Below, piece after piece: positions 19,961 through 33,249 of a stretch of DNA of 64,000 nucleotides (the stretch's first letter is position 1; every line of letters starts with the position of its first letter). The translations under genes were made by a program, and so were the position numbers. The stretch comes from Eukaryota sp. TZLM1-RC (Eukaryota > Metamonada: BaSk clade), in assembly GCA_040285825.1 (NCBI GenBank), contig JAUPSS010000004.1, forward strand, positions 4,781,658-4,845,657, given 5' to 3'. The notes below the pieces were generated by a model, which saw only the letters and a list, made by a program, of their open reading frames with translations, was not told the origin of the DNA and did no database searches.

Positions 19961-21978
19961 TGAGCACTGTTTTCCTTCACCTGGTCATTGTCTCACATTA
20001 TTTTACATTAGTATGGCAACATCGAAATTGTGATATTACTTTTTCGAAATTTTCTTTCAATAAGAGAAATTTGTTGACTTAAAGTTTTAGTTTTTTCATC
20101 CATTAAATTGTTGTTTAGTCGTATGTCGACATTCTGTGTTCTATAACCAGTTCACAATCACATTGTCTGCATGATGTGGACGCAGGCATTTCCTCTGTGA
20201 GTTTTCATTTACTGAGTATTAAAAATTACATGAGAAGTACTCATAATTCAATGAGGAAGAGAAAAAGAATTGTCTGACCATCAGGTCATTTTTGTCGTAA
20301 AAATTTGAAAATGACTATTAAGACAAAAGAGAAAACGGTAATTACCCCATCTATACAACGTACACCAATTGAAAGCTGGTTTTTGACACAATATTTTCAG
20401 TTGCATCTGACAGTGGCACAGTTGAATCGAAATATATATGTATTAGGGGAGATGAATTATATAGATGTTGACTAATATGTTGTTCAACAAACATATACAT
20501 TTAAACAACTAATATACCGCTTTCCAACCACGTTTAGAATAAACAACAATGATTCAACATTAGAACAACAGTTACAAGTAAAACTGAAATATGGGGATGC
20601 AACCGTTGTACCATCAATGACAGAGGTTCTAAATTGAATAATGTTGTATTAAACTCAAAAAATATGAACGTTGATCACCATTGGTTCCCCATGCTGCATG
20701 ATCTACCTCCAAGACCTTTTCTGTTTGCGATCAATTTTTTCTTAAATGTATAACCTGCTGCTGATAACTTTTACCTATGAAATATGTGTCAGAAGATGCC
20801 TGATAGATAGGAACTAGTGTCTCAAGTGTGCTAATTATGTCAACCTGAACCAGCCACATGATGCCACGTTGTATGCAGTTTTCAAAAGCTTTTTTGGTTG
20901 AATCATTTCCTTTTGATGTTTCTGCAAAAGGAATAAGTTGTGGTAGCTGCATTGGAAAAATTCTTCGTTTAATGGTCTAAGATAAAAAGGTTTATTTTGC
21001 CAAAGAATCTCGTATACTGTTGTCTGATGAAATAGAATGAAATCAATGTTATGGACAGCAACTTAAATGTGTTGCAAGTTCAGTATTTAACGCTTATTGT
21101 TGATAAAAAAAGAAGTTGTTGTTTTTAGTTATTGATTAAACGTATTTTATATACATCTCATGTGAAAGGCAAAAGTTTTGATTTCAAGTAATTTGTCTTA
21201 CTTTTTTTTAGTTTACTGTCCCTAGGTCGTTGACGAGATGATGTCAAATATTGACATCATGATTTCAGGACGCATCAACATTCAACAAAAGGAAACTGTA
21301 AACAATATTACACAAGATCCTCTCCTTTCAAAACCTCTTTCAGAAGACCACTGATGAAACAGACTTTCAGTGCCGGATTCCTTTTGGATAGTATTTAAGT
21401 TAAGCAATCAATCCTGAGGTGGTGAATAATCATCAAGGCTGCTCATAGCCTACCCGAATGTAACAGTGCTCAAGTGTTTAAGATGCGTATGTAGAACGTC
21501 AAAAATTAGAAAAATGGAGAGATGGTCAAAGCACAATATTGGAACAGCAATTAGACGATTTGTTTGAATAAAGTGCATGTATTTCCAATAAAGAAAATGC
21601 ATCAAGAGTACATCTTGTAATGTAGAAGGGATTTTGAGATAATGGCTCTATTTCGCACTTGACAGTATCTATGGACGGAATAACCATAGCAAAAATTGAA
21701 TCATATAACAGTAAATCTAAATATTGTAAATTGTAATTGTAAATAGAACAAATTGCATTAACCAATTGCACAAATAATAAATAAAAAAAGGTTTATGGAA
21801 ACAGAATTGGTAAAATACAAAGTTAAGTGCAAAAACATAAATGATCCACTTTAGAAAGAAAATGAAAATGCTTTGACAATAGGTAAAATCAATTAATGAA
21901 ACATTACATAACATAACAATCAACTTTGAGAAGATTGAATGTAGTGAATAGCGAATTATTTAATTCATTACACTAACG
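19961..21978. other. Two kilobases without a supported gene
   Basis: No convincing gene. A minus-strand frame at 20731-20952 (73 codons from ATG) is mildly protein-like but matches nothing I know. Around 21238-21261 there is an inverted repeat with 10-bp arms (ATGATGTCAA and TTGACATCAT). The rest is AT-rich and featureless. Confidence 0.4.
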
Positions 21979-24900
21979 TCATGTTTTTATTGAATTCAAA
22001 ATATTCGAAGCCTCATTGCACAATTCAAATTCACTCAATTTACCAATCACATAATCATAAACGTCATCCAATTGACTTTCCTTGACTAGTTTTCGGTTAG
22101 AAAACATTGCCTTGAAGAAATCTACAGTCATTACTTGAACTTTATGACTATTGGAATTCAAATAAAAAGAAAGTAATTCGCGATAATTGACTGATGAAAA
22201 GAGTGATGTAGAATCAGGATTAACGACGATGCATCGCAAAATTAAAAAAATTGGACTGACACTTGCCACATCATCAGAAGAGCTCATACAATCAGAAATG
22301 ATAGAGATTAAACAAGGAATAAACCCTGAAAATTTGAATAATTGAAAAATTAAATTCTGATCCTGAGCAATGAGAGCTAGACAAGTCAAAATTTTCGATT
22401 CAACTGACGTTGGAATTATGGATTTCTTATTAATTCTTTTCTTGTGACAGTCAAGCTCAACCATAACAAAATTAACCAAAATTTTAATAACAGAATTCTT
22501 GACAATCAAATTTCTCGCTTTCGACACAACTAAACAATTGGAAAAAATGGTCCACAAAAGAGGATTATCCAAAAACACTTGATTTCCATTAATTAATTCT
22601 GCTGTTAGTTCAACAAAAAAGGATTCAAAATTTACCAATGAAGTGGCAATTGATTGAAATTGTGAAAGAAAGACCAAACAGTTAAGACAATTTCGTTGAA
22701 AATCTTCAATATAAATTCCCCGGGTCACTATTTTTAAAAATTTTCCACGCTGTTCAGAATTCAATGATAACCAACATTCAATGCTTGTAAAATTAACAAA
22801 AGACAACAAATTTAAAACAGAATTAAACAAATTTGTATCTATGGTGTCACCATTGCCAAAAGAAATAACCATTTTGTTGAACAAGGAGAAAATAAAGCAA
22901 ATGAAAAGATCAGAAAAAGAAAGACACTCGTTGACTATTCGAGAATCTGAAAATTTGATAAAGATATTGGAAATTGAGCAAACTAAATGCGGGTTATTTG
23001 TAGATAAACTTTCTGGTAATAAGCGCGATAATTGCCCAAGTAGCTCGGCCGAAAGGTCAAAGTGATGACGATTTTCAAGCAACTTCCACAGAAAACAAAC
23101 TAAAGCAGACTGAAGCTCAGAATCAATATTCAAAATACCAAAACTGATTGAATCAATCAAAAATGATGGAATTTCGTCGTCTTTGATTGAGTAAATGATG
23201 GGGACTAAAGACCCAAAAATGGAATCTACGTGAAACTTAGAAAACTCGAAATCTGAATTTAATATATTGTTCAAAATAGAATGAATGAAATGAAAATTGA
23301 AATTGAAATTGATAATGCTGGGCTTGAATGAACAATATTGAAGAATCAAGGGTAGTAATTTTGGATACTTATTTGAAATAATGGAAAAAACATTAATTAA
23401 ATCAAATGAATACAATCGATCCGAGAAATGATAACAATTATTGATTAAAAAAATTAAAGATTTTGCATATTCAAGCGACTCATTTAGTATAAAATGTTCA
23501 AAATATTCAGACGTCACCCATTCAATGAGATTGGTCGAAAATTTTGACACTATTGATGGAATAAATCTGTAAAATTTGCTAAAAGTGTTGATCTTACAGG
23601 AAAACAGGATAGAATTTAATAGTCTCGATAAAGAAATATTAAAAGAAACTATGTTATTTTTGTTTGGAAAACAAAAAAAGAACTAACCTCTAGACAAAAA
23701 TCAACAATTTTTTCATAATCATCGATTAAAAAAGATTGGTTTTGGTTGATTATAAGAGATAGACAATCAATGAATCGAGGACAAAGGGTCAGAATACGAT
23801 GATTTCCGATAAAATCCAAAGACTTTAACTGAAGAAGATCATAAAGACGACCATTTTTAATCCCAGATAGAAAAACAAACAATAACTCACCAAAATTATT
23901 TAAATTTTCCAAACTTTTTTCCAAAAGATAAGAAGTGTTGAAAAGACATAAAATAGAAATGCAATCATCATTTGACATTGATACATGAAACTCTGATGAC
24001 AGTTTGATTGGGGGTTGGGTTGATTTTTCGACAGATTGAGCTTTGCTATTCAATATTTGGGATGGACGATGTAAAAAATCAATTAAATTTGATAGTAATT
24101 GAGTAGTGATTAGCTCAAAATCAACAAAATTCAGGTTAATAACAGTCAATTTCTCAATTAATTCATCAGTCAAACTTCTAGAAATACTGGTTGAATTAGC
24201 AGAAAATTTGATGAAAAATTTCAAAAAAGAATTCAAAAGCGTTAAATTAGATTCCAACATTGATGATTGTGAATGGTAATCAATCGAGTGTATGATGACG
24301 TTAGCAGAAGTATCAAACACAGAAACAGTAAAATTAGAAGGAATTAAAAACTGAGTGTGACTTTTGTTATAATTAAATGAAGAATCAAAGATAAATTCCA
24401 AAAAACAAGTAAATTTGATTAAAAAGCGTTGAAAATCAGGAATATTCCAGTTGAGCTTCAAAATCTCAATCAAATAAAGGACCATATTTTCAGATAAAAG
24501 GTTACGAGCTAGGATCAACGCTAGTCCGTTATTATGAACTTCTGAATTCAAAAAATCAAAAAATGAGTGGAAAAGTTCTATAGTTATCGACACATTGTGA
24601 AGGTCTGCAGACGATGAGGGGTTAAAAACTGAGTTGTAAACGTGATTGATTAAAGTTTCCATTAAAGTGACTGGAGAAAATAATGACAATATTGAACAGT
24701 TTAAATCAAAAAAATTACTTTTAAACAATCCATTATAATTGTATAAACCATTATTAATAAAAAAATCAACAAGAGGCAAAGCTCTAGAAATCAACCCAGT
24801 TTCTGTCTCAAAAGGTTCAAAGATTAGGTCAAAAACCTTGAAATTACTGGCAACAAACGGGTAGGTCAAAAATTTGATTGATTGATGGATTGATTGTGTG

Positions 24901-27020
24901 TTGATTGGCATAGAAGGTGTCAAGAGTGATATTCCCAATATAGAAAGAGTTAGATACCTGAAAGATCGACTGGGATGAACAATCAGAGTAGCCAAGATTT
25001 TGATTGATTTCGTATTTTTGACCACATCTGACGTGAGATTATGCCCTTCCCCAAGAAGTGCCTTAACCAGGAATACTAAAATAGGCAACACAAAACCGGG
25101 TCGAGGTTCATCAAGGAAATCAATCAATTTTGACAGAAATGATGACGTGAGCAGTTTTGAGAAGTCCCGACTCCCACAAACAGCAGTTGCCAGTGAATTA
25201 AGAGCTGATGATCTAACTGAGGACGACAAAGTGTATTCAAGGATCACATCACAGAGGTTTTTGATTTCTCCTGAAGTCAAGGATGTTTTTGACCTACTGG
25301 GTAAAAAGTTGACTAATGAAATATCCTTATAGTCCTTTGGATTTGCAGAATTAATTAACGGATCAGTCTTCAATAAATTTAATTCTTCATTACAATAAAG
25401 ATTTTGTGAATACATTTCAAAAAGACTTGAATACTTCGAACTCATTAAATCGTGAGCTGCTCTTGTTCGGTGACAAGAAGAGATCAAAAATAGCCCAGAT
25501 AACAGTGAAACAAGCTCAACATCAGGGAAATCTTCCTTCACATAATTGAGAAACTTCGTTGCAACATCATGAAACAAAGTATTGGTGGATAAGGACACCA
25601 AGAAAGGTACAATTTGAGTCAACCCTTCTAATTTATATTGTCTATTTCTCATCAAAAAAAGATAAAAGGAAGTTAACACCCTCTGACCTTCTGTATCAAG
25701 AGTCAAGTTAATGATAACCGTAGGCGAAATAATGATTGGAACCAAACTGGGAGGGATTGATTCTGACATAGAGAAGAGTTGAGAAATAAACGATGAAACT
25801 TCCATTCTTACCTTGACTGAGGAAGAATTGATCAAGCTAATCAAAATTGATTGAAAAAGGTCAAATTCTTCAAAAGTCAGTTCATGTATGAACTTTTCTA
25901 GCCTAGTCAAGATCAAAGCGACATCGTCGAGATACTCAACTGCTGGTAATGCATTATAAAGGTCAATAAGTGTCGAGTAAAGGTCAATATTGTTATAGAT
26001 TTTGACACTTTTCACTACTTTTAGAGCATAATCCAAATTTGAATTAACTTTATCGTTCATTTGGCAAATTGAATTAACAATAACAGGTCCAAAAATACCA
26101 CAATTGTAAAGGAAGCCAGGAGAGAATAAATAACTGCCTAAAACGTCACCGTAAAGGTCATCAATATTACTAAAAATAGAAACATCTGTAACGTTGACAA
26201 AACAAATTGAGAAAAAGAGAGGAAGTAAATGAGGGATCAATGAAAATTTGGAATAAAAGTCAGAAATATCAGCTGGATCTGAATTATAAAAGTTTTTGAA
26301 TGTTTTCAGTTTGGAAATAAAAATAGCAATTAATTTGAGCGCCTTGACTTGACCCAATTCGTGACTGAAGATAGACTGGATTTTTCCAAAAATGGACCTG
26401 AAAATTATCAACTCTTGGTCAAAAGTAACGTCATCAACACCAGAAAAGGTAAGACTTTCTGCGAATTCTGAGCTAATTTCTTCAAAAATCTGCTCCGTCA
26501 TATTTCTTTCAATGGTAACTGCTTCAACTACAGACTTCTTCTCATCTTCCTTTTCCATGACACTGATATTTGGGGGGAAGGGCAAGGGTCTAGATGGTTT
26601 AGTTGGAGAGTAGTCATCAAAAGTCAAACTTGTTGACCTACTTTTTGAGCTGGATAGTTTTGTTGAAGTTATCATTGAGCGAGTTAGGGTATGTAAAAGT
26701 GCCTTGATCTGTTCAATTAAAGAAGAAGGGATGTCTGGGTCTATAGACATATCTTGAAAAAATGTTATGCCATCAAGCTCTCGGATGAGGTCAGCTCCAT
26801 GTTTGAGAGTACAGCACTGTGAAAGTAGCGAAAGTGCAAGCTCAGGATTAGGAACATCTGGATAGTTAAACCAGTTCAAGAGGGATAATATAAGATCCTC
26901 TGTAATAAGGTCACGAAGGGAAATGATTCCATGTTTAACCTTGGAATCAATGTTGGTTAGAGCACGGAGACGTATGGATGGAATATCATGACTCAGCCGA
27001 GAGACAAGATGATCCAACAT
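21979..27020 (-). CDS. RTTN: Rotatin homologue (centriole/basal body armadillo-like protein)
   Basis: Two exons, 23684-27020 and 21979-23648, joined across a short intron. I place it at 23649-23683 (35 nt); the acceptor is firm but the donor is uncertain, because the GTTAG a few bases upstream gives the wrong phase. The product is about 1668 residues of helical repeats, shorter than human rotatin (about 2200). The N-terminus matches the rotatin N-terminal domain: a short helix, IRLRALTNIDSKVKHG, DLITEDLILSLLNWFNYPDVP, then LALSLLSQC. Rotatin is needed for centriole assembly and for basal body and cilia function, so this organism is probably ciliated or has centrioles. No damage is seen. It ends TGA, followed after one codon by TAG. 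Confidence 0.8.
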
Positions 27021-27835
27021 GAGACTTTAATTGATACTTGAATCTTTTCGATCACACAGACTAGTCACCATAGACTAACTAATTAACTTAACTTAGTTAG
27101 TTGTAGTTATCCTATCTGATTGGTATCCTTTGTGTAAAGCTCCTTGCCACACTTCTTGCTTTTTGGTGCCATGTACACATCTTGTTCTCGTCTTGATCTT
27201 AGAATGACGTCTTCTTTGTACTTGTAGTCATCAAACAACATTCATTCCTCTCCAGCACACCAATCATTGATGATGTTTCATCTACTTATCCCAAATCCCC
27301 TTTTTTACCATTTTTCTTCTTAACTGAGATCCTTCAAACTCTCAATCAATTTTTCCTTCTGGAATAGTTTGCTGCCGTCAAGTCAAGCCAAGATTATTAT
27401 TTATTTATTTATTTATTTTTACTGACAACTTGAATATTACTAGTTTTTCTTTTTGAGTGATACTGTTATTTTGTTTACTTTGTAGTTGCGATTGTTTCAG
27501 GAGATCAGAGTCTATACCAAATATTGAGAGTAATTCTCTTTATTTAGAATCTCTATTCTTGAATACATAAACGACTGAGTAATCATCAATCTTTCAGTTA
27601 TTAACTGTTTGAAGTTCTTTACGGTCAAGAAAGATTTGATTGCGTGTGTCGGTATAGTCTACATGTTCTGAGGTTTTCTATTGAAAGGAATTTTCAAAGG
27701 TTGGTCAGTGACACCACTGGTTGTAAACACAAATGTCCAAAACTCTACTGTGATGTTCAATTTCGTTGCATAATACCCCTGAAATTCTTTCTCCCAACCG
27801 AGTTTCTCCCTCTTCTTTCCTCTTCTTTTATCTCA
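27021..27835. other. Upstream region of rotatin, with a TTTA microsatellite
   Basis: No gene is supported. Around 27392-27420 there is a short (TTTA)n run. It resembles the tail of LINE family 2 at 30.42 kb and might be the remnant of such a tail. Confidence 0.4.
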
Positions 27836-28567
27836 ATGCCTTACACATTTGACATGTTCTTCAACACACAGGTTGACTTCCGTACACTCAACGTACGTGC
27901 TTCGGAGGACACCAAGGTCAGAGCTGATTGGACGTGCTTTTATCACGAAAAAACACAAGCTGAGGTTGCAGAGTTCTTTTTGGTTAATCAAAGTACCATA
28001 AGTAGGTGGATTGTTGAAGCCTTTGAAGACAAAGATGATGACAAGGACCTCAAAATACGTGGTAAAATCAAGGCTGGCGATTTCCAATACATCAAGAATG
28101 TACTGGAAAACGATCCTCTTTTATATTTAATAGAAATAGCCCAGCTTCTAAAACATCATAGAGGAAAGACAGTTTTTATTTCCTGCATTCACAGAGCCCT
28201 TGTGAAAATGGGATACACTCACAAACGTTGTAAAATGCTCGTGAGAAGAACCAAAACCAACCTCATTAAACAATTTGAAAATAAAATATCGATTCCTGTA
28301 GGTTTTATACTTCAGTATAAACTTGTGTTTATTGACGAGGTAAGCTTCAGAGGAGAAGATTTTACACGCAGATATGGATGGTCTCGTCGTGGAAAGGGCA
28401 TAGTTGCCGATACAAAAGCATTGGCAGAAACGCATATTAGTGCCTGCGTTGCGATTAATCAAAATGGCTTTTTACATTGTAATATTCAATACGGTCATTT
28501 CAATCGTCTTGACTTTGTTTTATTTATAGCTGATTTACTTAGAATCAATACTTTGAACCATCATTGA
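27836..28567 (+). pseudogene. IS630/Tc1/mariner-type transposase, C-terminally truncated
   Basis: It starts at the ATG at 27836; the frame is open further upstream without a better start. The N-terminus has a helix-turn-helix (QAEVAEFFLVNQSTISRW, about residues 43-60). A linker and second DNA-binding part with CIHRALVKMGYTHK follow. The catalytic core begins with KLVFIDEVSF (first DDE Asp) and RRYGWSRRGKG, and continues to HFNRLDFVLF. The frame ends before the second Asp and the third acidic residue, so the enzyme is incomplete. I see no terminal inverted repeats around it. Confidence 0.75.
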
Positions 28568-28985
28568 CGGATTGATTGTTCGAATCTATACAGAAATTCT
28601 GGTTGGGTTGATAATCAATTTGACAAAACCCCGTATTTGATGAAAAATAATTTGAAATGTTCTTTAAATGATGGTGAGGCTAAAGAAAAAATTAATTGTT
28701 CAAAAAAATTGATATTTGATATGTAATAGTAAAATGAAGATTTCTTCCAGTATTTCAATTTTTTTTGGTGAATATACAGATAAAAAAAGAAAAATTAAAA
28801 ACAAAATTAAAAAATCTATTGGCAAAACTATTGTTGGGATGCACCATGAAAGGTATCAACTACAATAGAACATCGCTTGAGTTGTGTCTCGACAACTGAA
28901 TGTAGTTGTGCTCGACTAGTCGTTCTCATTCATGCACTCCTCAATCTGGGTGCCATCATCAAACAAATGTTGTTGATAGAATCAT
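28568..28985. other. Non-coding gap after the transposase
   Basis: Probably contains the decayed C-terminal part of the transposase. No readable frame of length. Confidence 0.35.
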
Positions 28986-29501
28986 CTACCAAAGATTCAA
29001 CTTTAACAAACTAAAAAGCTCTGTAGATATTTCTTGGCTGACAATATCAGCCTTGTTGATGAGTTTTTGAACATCGATTTCCGGATCAACAGGAAAAAAT
29101 TCACCAGCTAATACAGCAGATGGGTTAGTAGTGACGACACTGTGGTCGGATGAGTACAGAGACGCCCATTTGGACCACGAACTAAGATCAGGGGCGTAAA
29201 TGTTTTTGTTGAGGTCCATCAAAACCTCAACAGCAATATTCCGACTTTGAACCTTCTTCTTGATCTTCTCAAGTTCACGTATCTGTCCTAAGAAAATGTT
29301 ATCAGGCATGATGCGTATTTCAAATGCTACAGCTTTGTTGCTATTAATAAACTTGTTAATGAGATCGTTTATTAAAGATGCATCTATTTCAGCCATCGAA
29401 CGGCACTTCTTCCTCACAGCTATTGCAACTGTCCATTGTGATTCGATGTGAACAGCCATATCTTCTTTTTGTGCAAGTCTATACAGTTGTCTGAGCATCA
29501 C
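28986..29501 (-). CDS. Unknown ORF downstream of the hAT transposase fragment
   Basis: 171 codons from ATG. The sequence is protein-like and mixed helical, with repeated hydrophobic Ile/Leu positions and one KIKKKVQSRN stretch. It has no signal peptide, zinc finger or membrane segment. It lies on the same strand as the hAT N-terminal fragment and 111 bp beyond it, but does not show the WW/ERVFS-type hAT C-terminus. It may be a cargo gene or a displaced exon. I do not recognise it. Confidence 0.4.
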   Translation of the reverse strand: MMLRQLYRLAQKEDMAVHIESQWTVAIAVRKKCRSMAEIDASLINDLINKFINSNKAVAFEIRIMPDNIFLGQIRELEKIKKKVQSRNIAVEVLMDLNKNIYAPDLSSWSKWASLYSSDHSVVTTNPSAVLAGEFFPVDPEIDVQKLINKADIVSQEISTELFSLLKLNLW

Positions 29502-29612
29502 AGTTTCAAGATCTTGGGGTAAAATGTTGGATCAAGAGTAGTACAAGGTTTCTTTGCCAAGTTTAAGAGGGCTTCCTTGACGACAAGAAAGATAATACCT
29601 GACTAGAATGGG

Positions 29613-30410
29613 TCATATGTTGTAGGTTGTGGGGCCAAGCTCATCGAATGATATATGTGCACATACAACATGTTTTGTATGTGGATTTGGTAACTTACAT
29701 ATTTCAAGAACAACAGATTGAAGTTTCCACTCGGCATTTATCCAATGTATTGTAATTCCGATAAAAGGCATTTGTGAGACACTGGTCCATAGATCGGCTG
29801 TTAAAGAAACGGAGGCGTTAATGTTCTTTATGGATGCCTTAATTTGTTCTTTTAAACATTGATATTGTGCCACTAATCTACGTTGAACAGTTTGACGTGA
29901 CGGAAGATATTGAACACGTGGATTGAGATGTTGCATAAGAGATAAGAGAGCGGGACTTTCAACAAAAGAAAATGGTAAGTCTTTTTCAATTATTAGAGAG
30001 AGAATGAAAGTAAGCAGTTCATATAGTTCATCACGAGACATTTCTCGAATTGGTTTAGGTTCAGAAGTTTGTGAAAAGAAGGTTGAGATGGTATGTTGAT
30101 TGTCTGGAACAGAACCTCTTTCTTCTTGGCTTAACAGAGAGTTATGATTTCTACGGAGATGACGCATTAAATTTCTATTTCCGGTGTTCTTACCATTGGA
30201 GTTGGCATTTCGTTCACAGGTAGCAACGTCACAACGGACAAGACCATTTGGGAGACGGGTCATATATTTCAGAACCCAGGACCTGTTGGGTGAAGTAAAA
30301 GGCAAAGATATTGTGTGGTCTTCCACAGAAATAAAACAACAAAAGCCAATTGCAAAATATAAACTTTGATTTGACAGTTTGAAAAACCAAATTAAACAAA
30401 AATTAAGCAT
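29613..30410 (-). pseudogene. hAT-type transposase N-terminal part with BED finger
   Basis: About 265 open codons. A BED-type zinc finger is visible at about residues 60-90 (LVRCDVATC, then HLRRNH). Next comes a Ser/Thr linker and the hAT core start (QRRLVAQYQCLKEQIK, then SLTADLWTSVSQMPFIGITIHWI) with the first catalytic Asp in TADLW. The frame stops at 29613 in the middle of the catalytic domain. The N-terminal codons MLNFCLIWFF are likely not natural, because a LINE with a 15-bp target-site duplication inserted exactly there (30405-30419). Confidence 0.75.
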
Positions 30411-30419
30411 ACATTTATT

Positions 30420-31575
30420 TATTTATTTATTATTATTATAGAGTGACAACATACAGCTAAGAGCTAGAACTTATAAGAAGAAAAATTCTCCACATCTACC
30501 CTTACACTTCTATATAACTTTTTGAATATCTGAGACAAGTATTTGAGAAAGCTTCGAGATAAAGCAAAGATGATTCTATTACGCCAAATGGAGATGTTAA
30601 ATAATCTGTTACGTTCAAAACATAACTTGGCAAAAGAATCAAGAAACTTTTGACCTATCTTACCAATACTTCCAAAAATCGAAATTGCAAACAGAATGAA
30701 GACAAAAGAAGAGTATAAATTTTGATTAAGATTCCTCATTACTTCATCATACAACTGATTCTTACGTGCCTCCGCCTGATACAGATGCGAATTTTCATCA
30801 TTAAATACTGAAGACAAGTACACTTTTGCACAAGGGTCAACGGTAGTAAAATCAACAACCGCCTGAGATGAGTTAGTAAAGGGTACAATCAAATCTCCAC
30901 GTTGACAGTTGAAAATATCGTTATCACTGTTTGTGTTTCAGTAGAGGTTCTATTTTCCCTTTAACACCATGACACCTAAACATCTCATATGTCACATCAC
31001 GAACCGAGTTGTGTAAGATTGACCTGAACTGAAGTAACTTTTTACAACTGACAATATGTTTGAGATCAGCTTTAGGTCTTTTAACACAGCAACAAACACT
31101 ATTATCCAATAGTTTTGAGGGAAATAATCCAAGGCGAAGTCGCATATTCATTTTCCACGCATCATTGTCGAGATGGTCAAATGACCAAATGGTCTGGGCT
31201 GTTGTGTGAAAAGAGCACTACTTTGTTGTAAATCAATCAAAAAGGCTGCAAAGACGGGATTCTCTGACTTGGTCACACTAAGACGTTTAGCAAAATCCAA
31301 GTCCTCAAGACTATGTAAGATAGAATTTTGTAATTTAACAACAGAAAATCGTAAAGAATCAACAGATCTCTCAGGAATATCATCAATCTTAGATGGAAAG
31401 CACTTATTCCAAACTTCAATAGGCAAATCCTGAATAGCAGTACCAAGGGAAGATAACCATGAAGAATTCTCTTTAAGCAAATAGCCATAAACCTTTTGAA
31501 AGCGCAGATTAAACTCAAAAAGGAAATTTTTAAAACCCCCTATATAGGCACTCTTGCACAGATAATCTGCTCTAG
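30420..31575 (-). mobile_element. LINE family 2, 5'-truncated insertion with 15-bp target-site duplication
   Basis: A minus-strand non-LTR retrotransposon tail flanked by perfect direct repeats AAGCATACATTTATT at 30405-30419 and 31576-31590. Coding pieces are 31148-31585, 30924-31151 and 30464-30892, in shifting frames. They show the CCCVK...HIVSC knuckle and an RLE core: RGDLIVPF, then VVDF at D-X13-D, with later K and Y residues. It is related to LINE family 1 but clearly a different family. The 3' end is a (TAA)n/(TAAA)n run, as expected for target-primed reverse transcription. Confidence 0.85.
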
Positions 31576-31659
31576 AAGCATACATTTATTAATTACTGGA
31601 TAATTTATATTTATTATATGTCATTGCAATAACTGAATACAAGTTATAAACAGTGGTAG

Positions 31660-33240
31660 AAAAACTATATGAGACATTGGGTGAACTGGTTCAGAACCAG
31701 TTCAAACTAGTTCGGAACCTGAACCTGTCATTCTTGAACCTGAACTGAACTGAACCTAAAATTCTCTGAACCTGAACTGAAATGAACCAGTTCAAGATTT
31801 CACTGTTCAACGAGTTAACCTGAATATGAAATTTTATGAATTAAAGTTGATTAATCAAAATTTTAAGTACACTCAAAGCTATCCAGATCTCTTCATTGAT
31901 TGGATTCTTCTTCACTACTAAGATTATGCATATCTTCTATTTCAATTTTACTATGGCAATCTAGTTCAGCACACAGTGAACCCCATTCCCAATAACCATA
32001 AGCTGACGTGGCCTTGGTATTTATCTTGACACCCGATGAACACCACGTTCTCAGCATTTCCACTCTGAAGGCGATTGCGTTTCACTGGCAAAACACTTCC
32101 AAAGCTGGACCAGTTACGTTCTACAGGTGGATAAAATAAGGTTTCTATAAAGGGCTTGTTAAATTTCCCTAATTTAAAGCAAAGGGCCTTCTTTGACCAA
32201 AGAAACAATAAAGGATACCTCTGAGTTTGCAACATTAGGCGTGAATTTGAAGTTTCATCATTCTTTGGTGATTTGTTAAAGGCGGCCTGTAACCAGCGAC
32301 AAGGAGTTGACTGTGAAATGCAGAAGTATTGTGTTAAAATAAGCCTGTGGTTTGTTAAGAAACATAAAGGTATAACGGGACCCAACTTTTGTGTTCTCAA
32401 AACCGAACACCCTTGAGGACGCAAGCTCTTGTGAAGACAACAACATGTCGTATGTACACCCCATAAATAATAGTGACTGTCTGTTTGTTGGTTTTGTTAA
32501 ATGTTATGGCAATAAAAAGAAGTTCAATACTACAAAAGGTTATTAATATAGACATTCTCTTTCAAAGGAAGGAAGGTTGATGTAAGATTTAAAAGGTCTC
32601 TGTTGATGAAGCTGTTGTGATGACATCATATCACTTCTGTTACAAAAGAAGAAAGGTTGATCTTATTGTGTACAAGACGAACTGATATAGAATTACAGAT
32701 TGATTTGACCCTGCTTCTTTGTCAAAAAAGGCCATTTGAGGAATGAGTGAAAATTGAGTGAGTAAAACAAGTTTGTACTCACAACTGAGGATTTGAACTG
32801 GCATTTTGATAACCTTTTGTTGTACTTGCTCTTGTTGCCACATTTTGTAGGTCTCCTTGACCTTGATTGTAAAGGCTACACCCTCCCCACTGTGCCCAGA
32901 AATCCATTTAGCTATCGTGGAGGTTACTCCTCGACGGAACTGGGTGCCGGTTGACTTGTATTTGACTTCAAGTTGCCAGTCACTGTTATACTTCTTTTTC
33001 CTTGCAGACAATTGGGAGTGGAAAAATTGATGAGAAGCTTCCTGAAGTTCTACTGTGGTAAAGCATTTGTCATAATAAAGAGATATTTTCTGTAGAAAAA
33101 AGGCACGGGCACCTTTGTACAGTTGTAGCATCAGTTGTACCTTGATGGAGGATGTTTCGGCTTTATTGAGGAAAGAAGACATGAATTTATTGGGTGAGTG
33201 AAAAGACAAGCAATGTGTTGATAATTTATTTGAATTGAAA
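31660..33240 (-). mobile_element. Decayed hAT element with BED-like N-terminus and RNRL C-terminus
   Basis: From right to left on the minus strand, 32640-33287 contains a degenerate BED-type half (FRRGVTSTIAKWISGHSGEGV). Here the expected His and Cys positions are partly replaced. At 31966-32470 the hAT C-terminal signature reads VERNWSSFGSVLP followed by KRNRLQ and VVFI. The left end (31670-31800) is packed with GAACC/GGTTC units in both orientations, the kind of subterminal repeats found in hAT elements. There are several frameshifts, so it is inactive. Exact termini were not found. Confidence 0.6.
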
Positions 33241-33249
33241 ATCACGGAG

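Noticed and set aside
21238-21261. Regulatory palindrome (ATGATGTCAA/TTGACATCAT)
   Set aside because: A single short inverted repeat in AT-rich DNA far from any start codon; no support for function.
25000-25332. 110-codon plus-strand ORF inside rotatin
   Set aside because: Antisense shadow of the long rotatin exon; no ATG at its start and no domain.
27392-27420. CRISPR-like or satellite array
   Set aside because: It is only a simple TTTA microsatellite; no spaced repeats were seen anywhere in the window.
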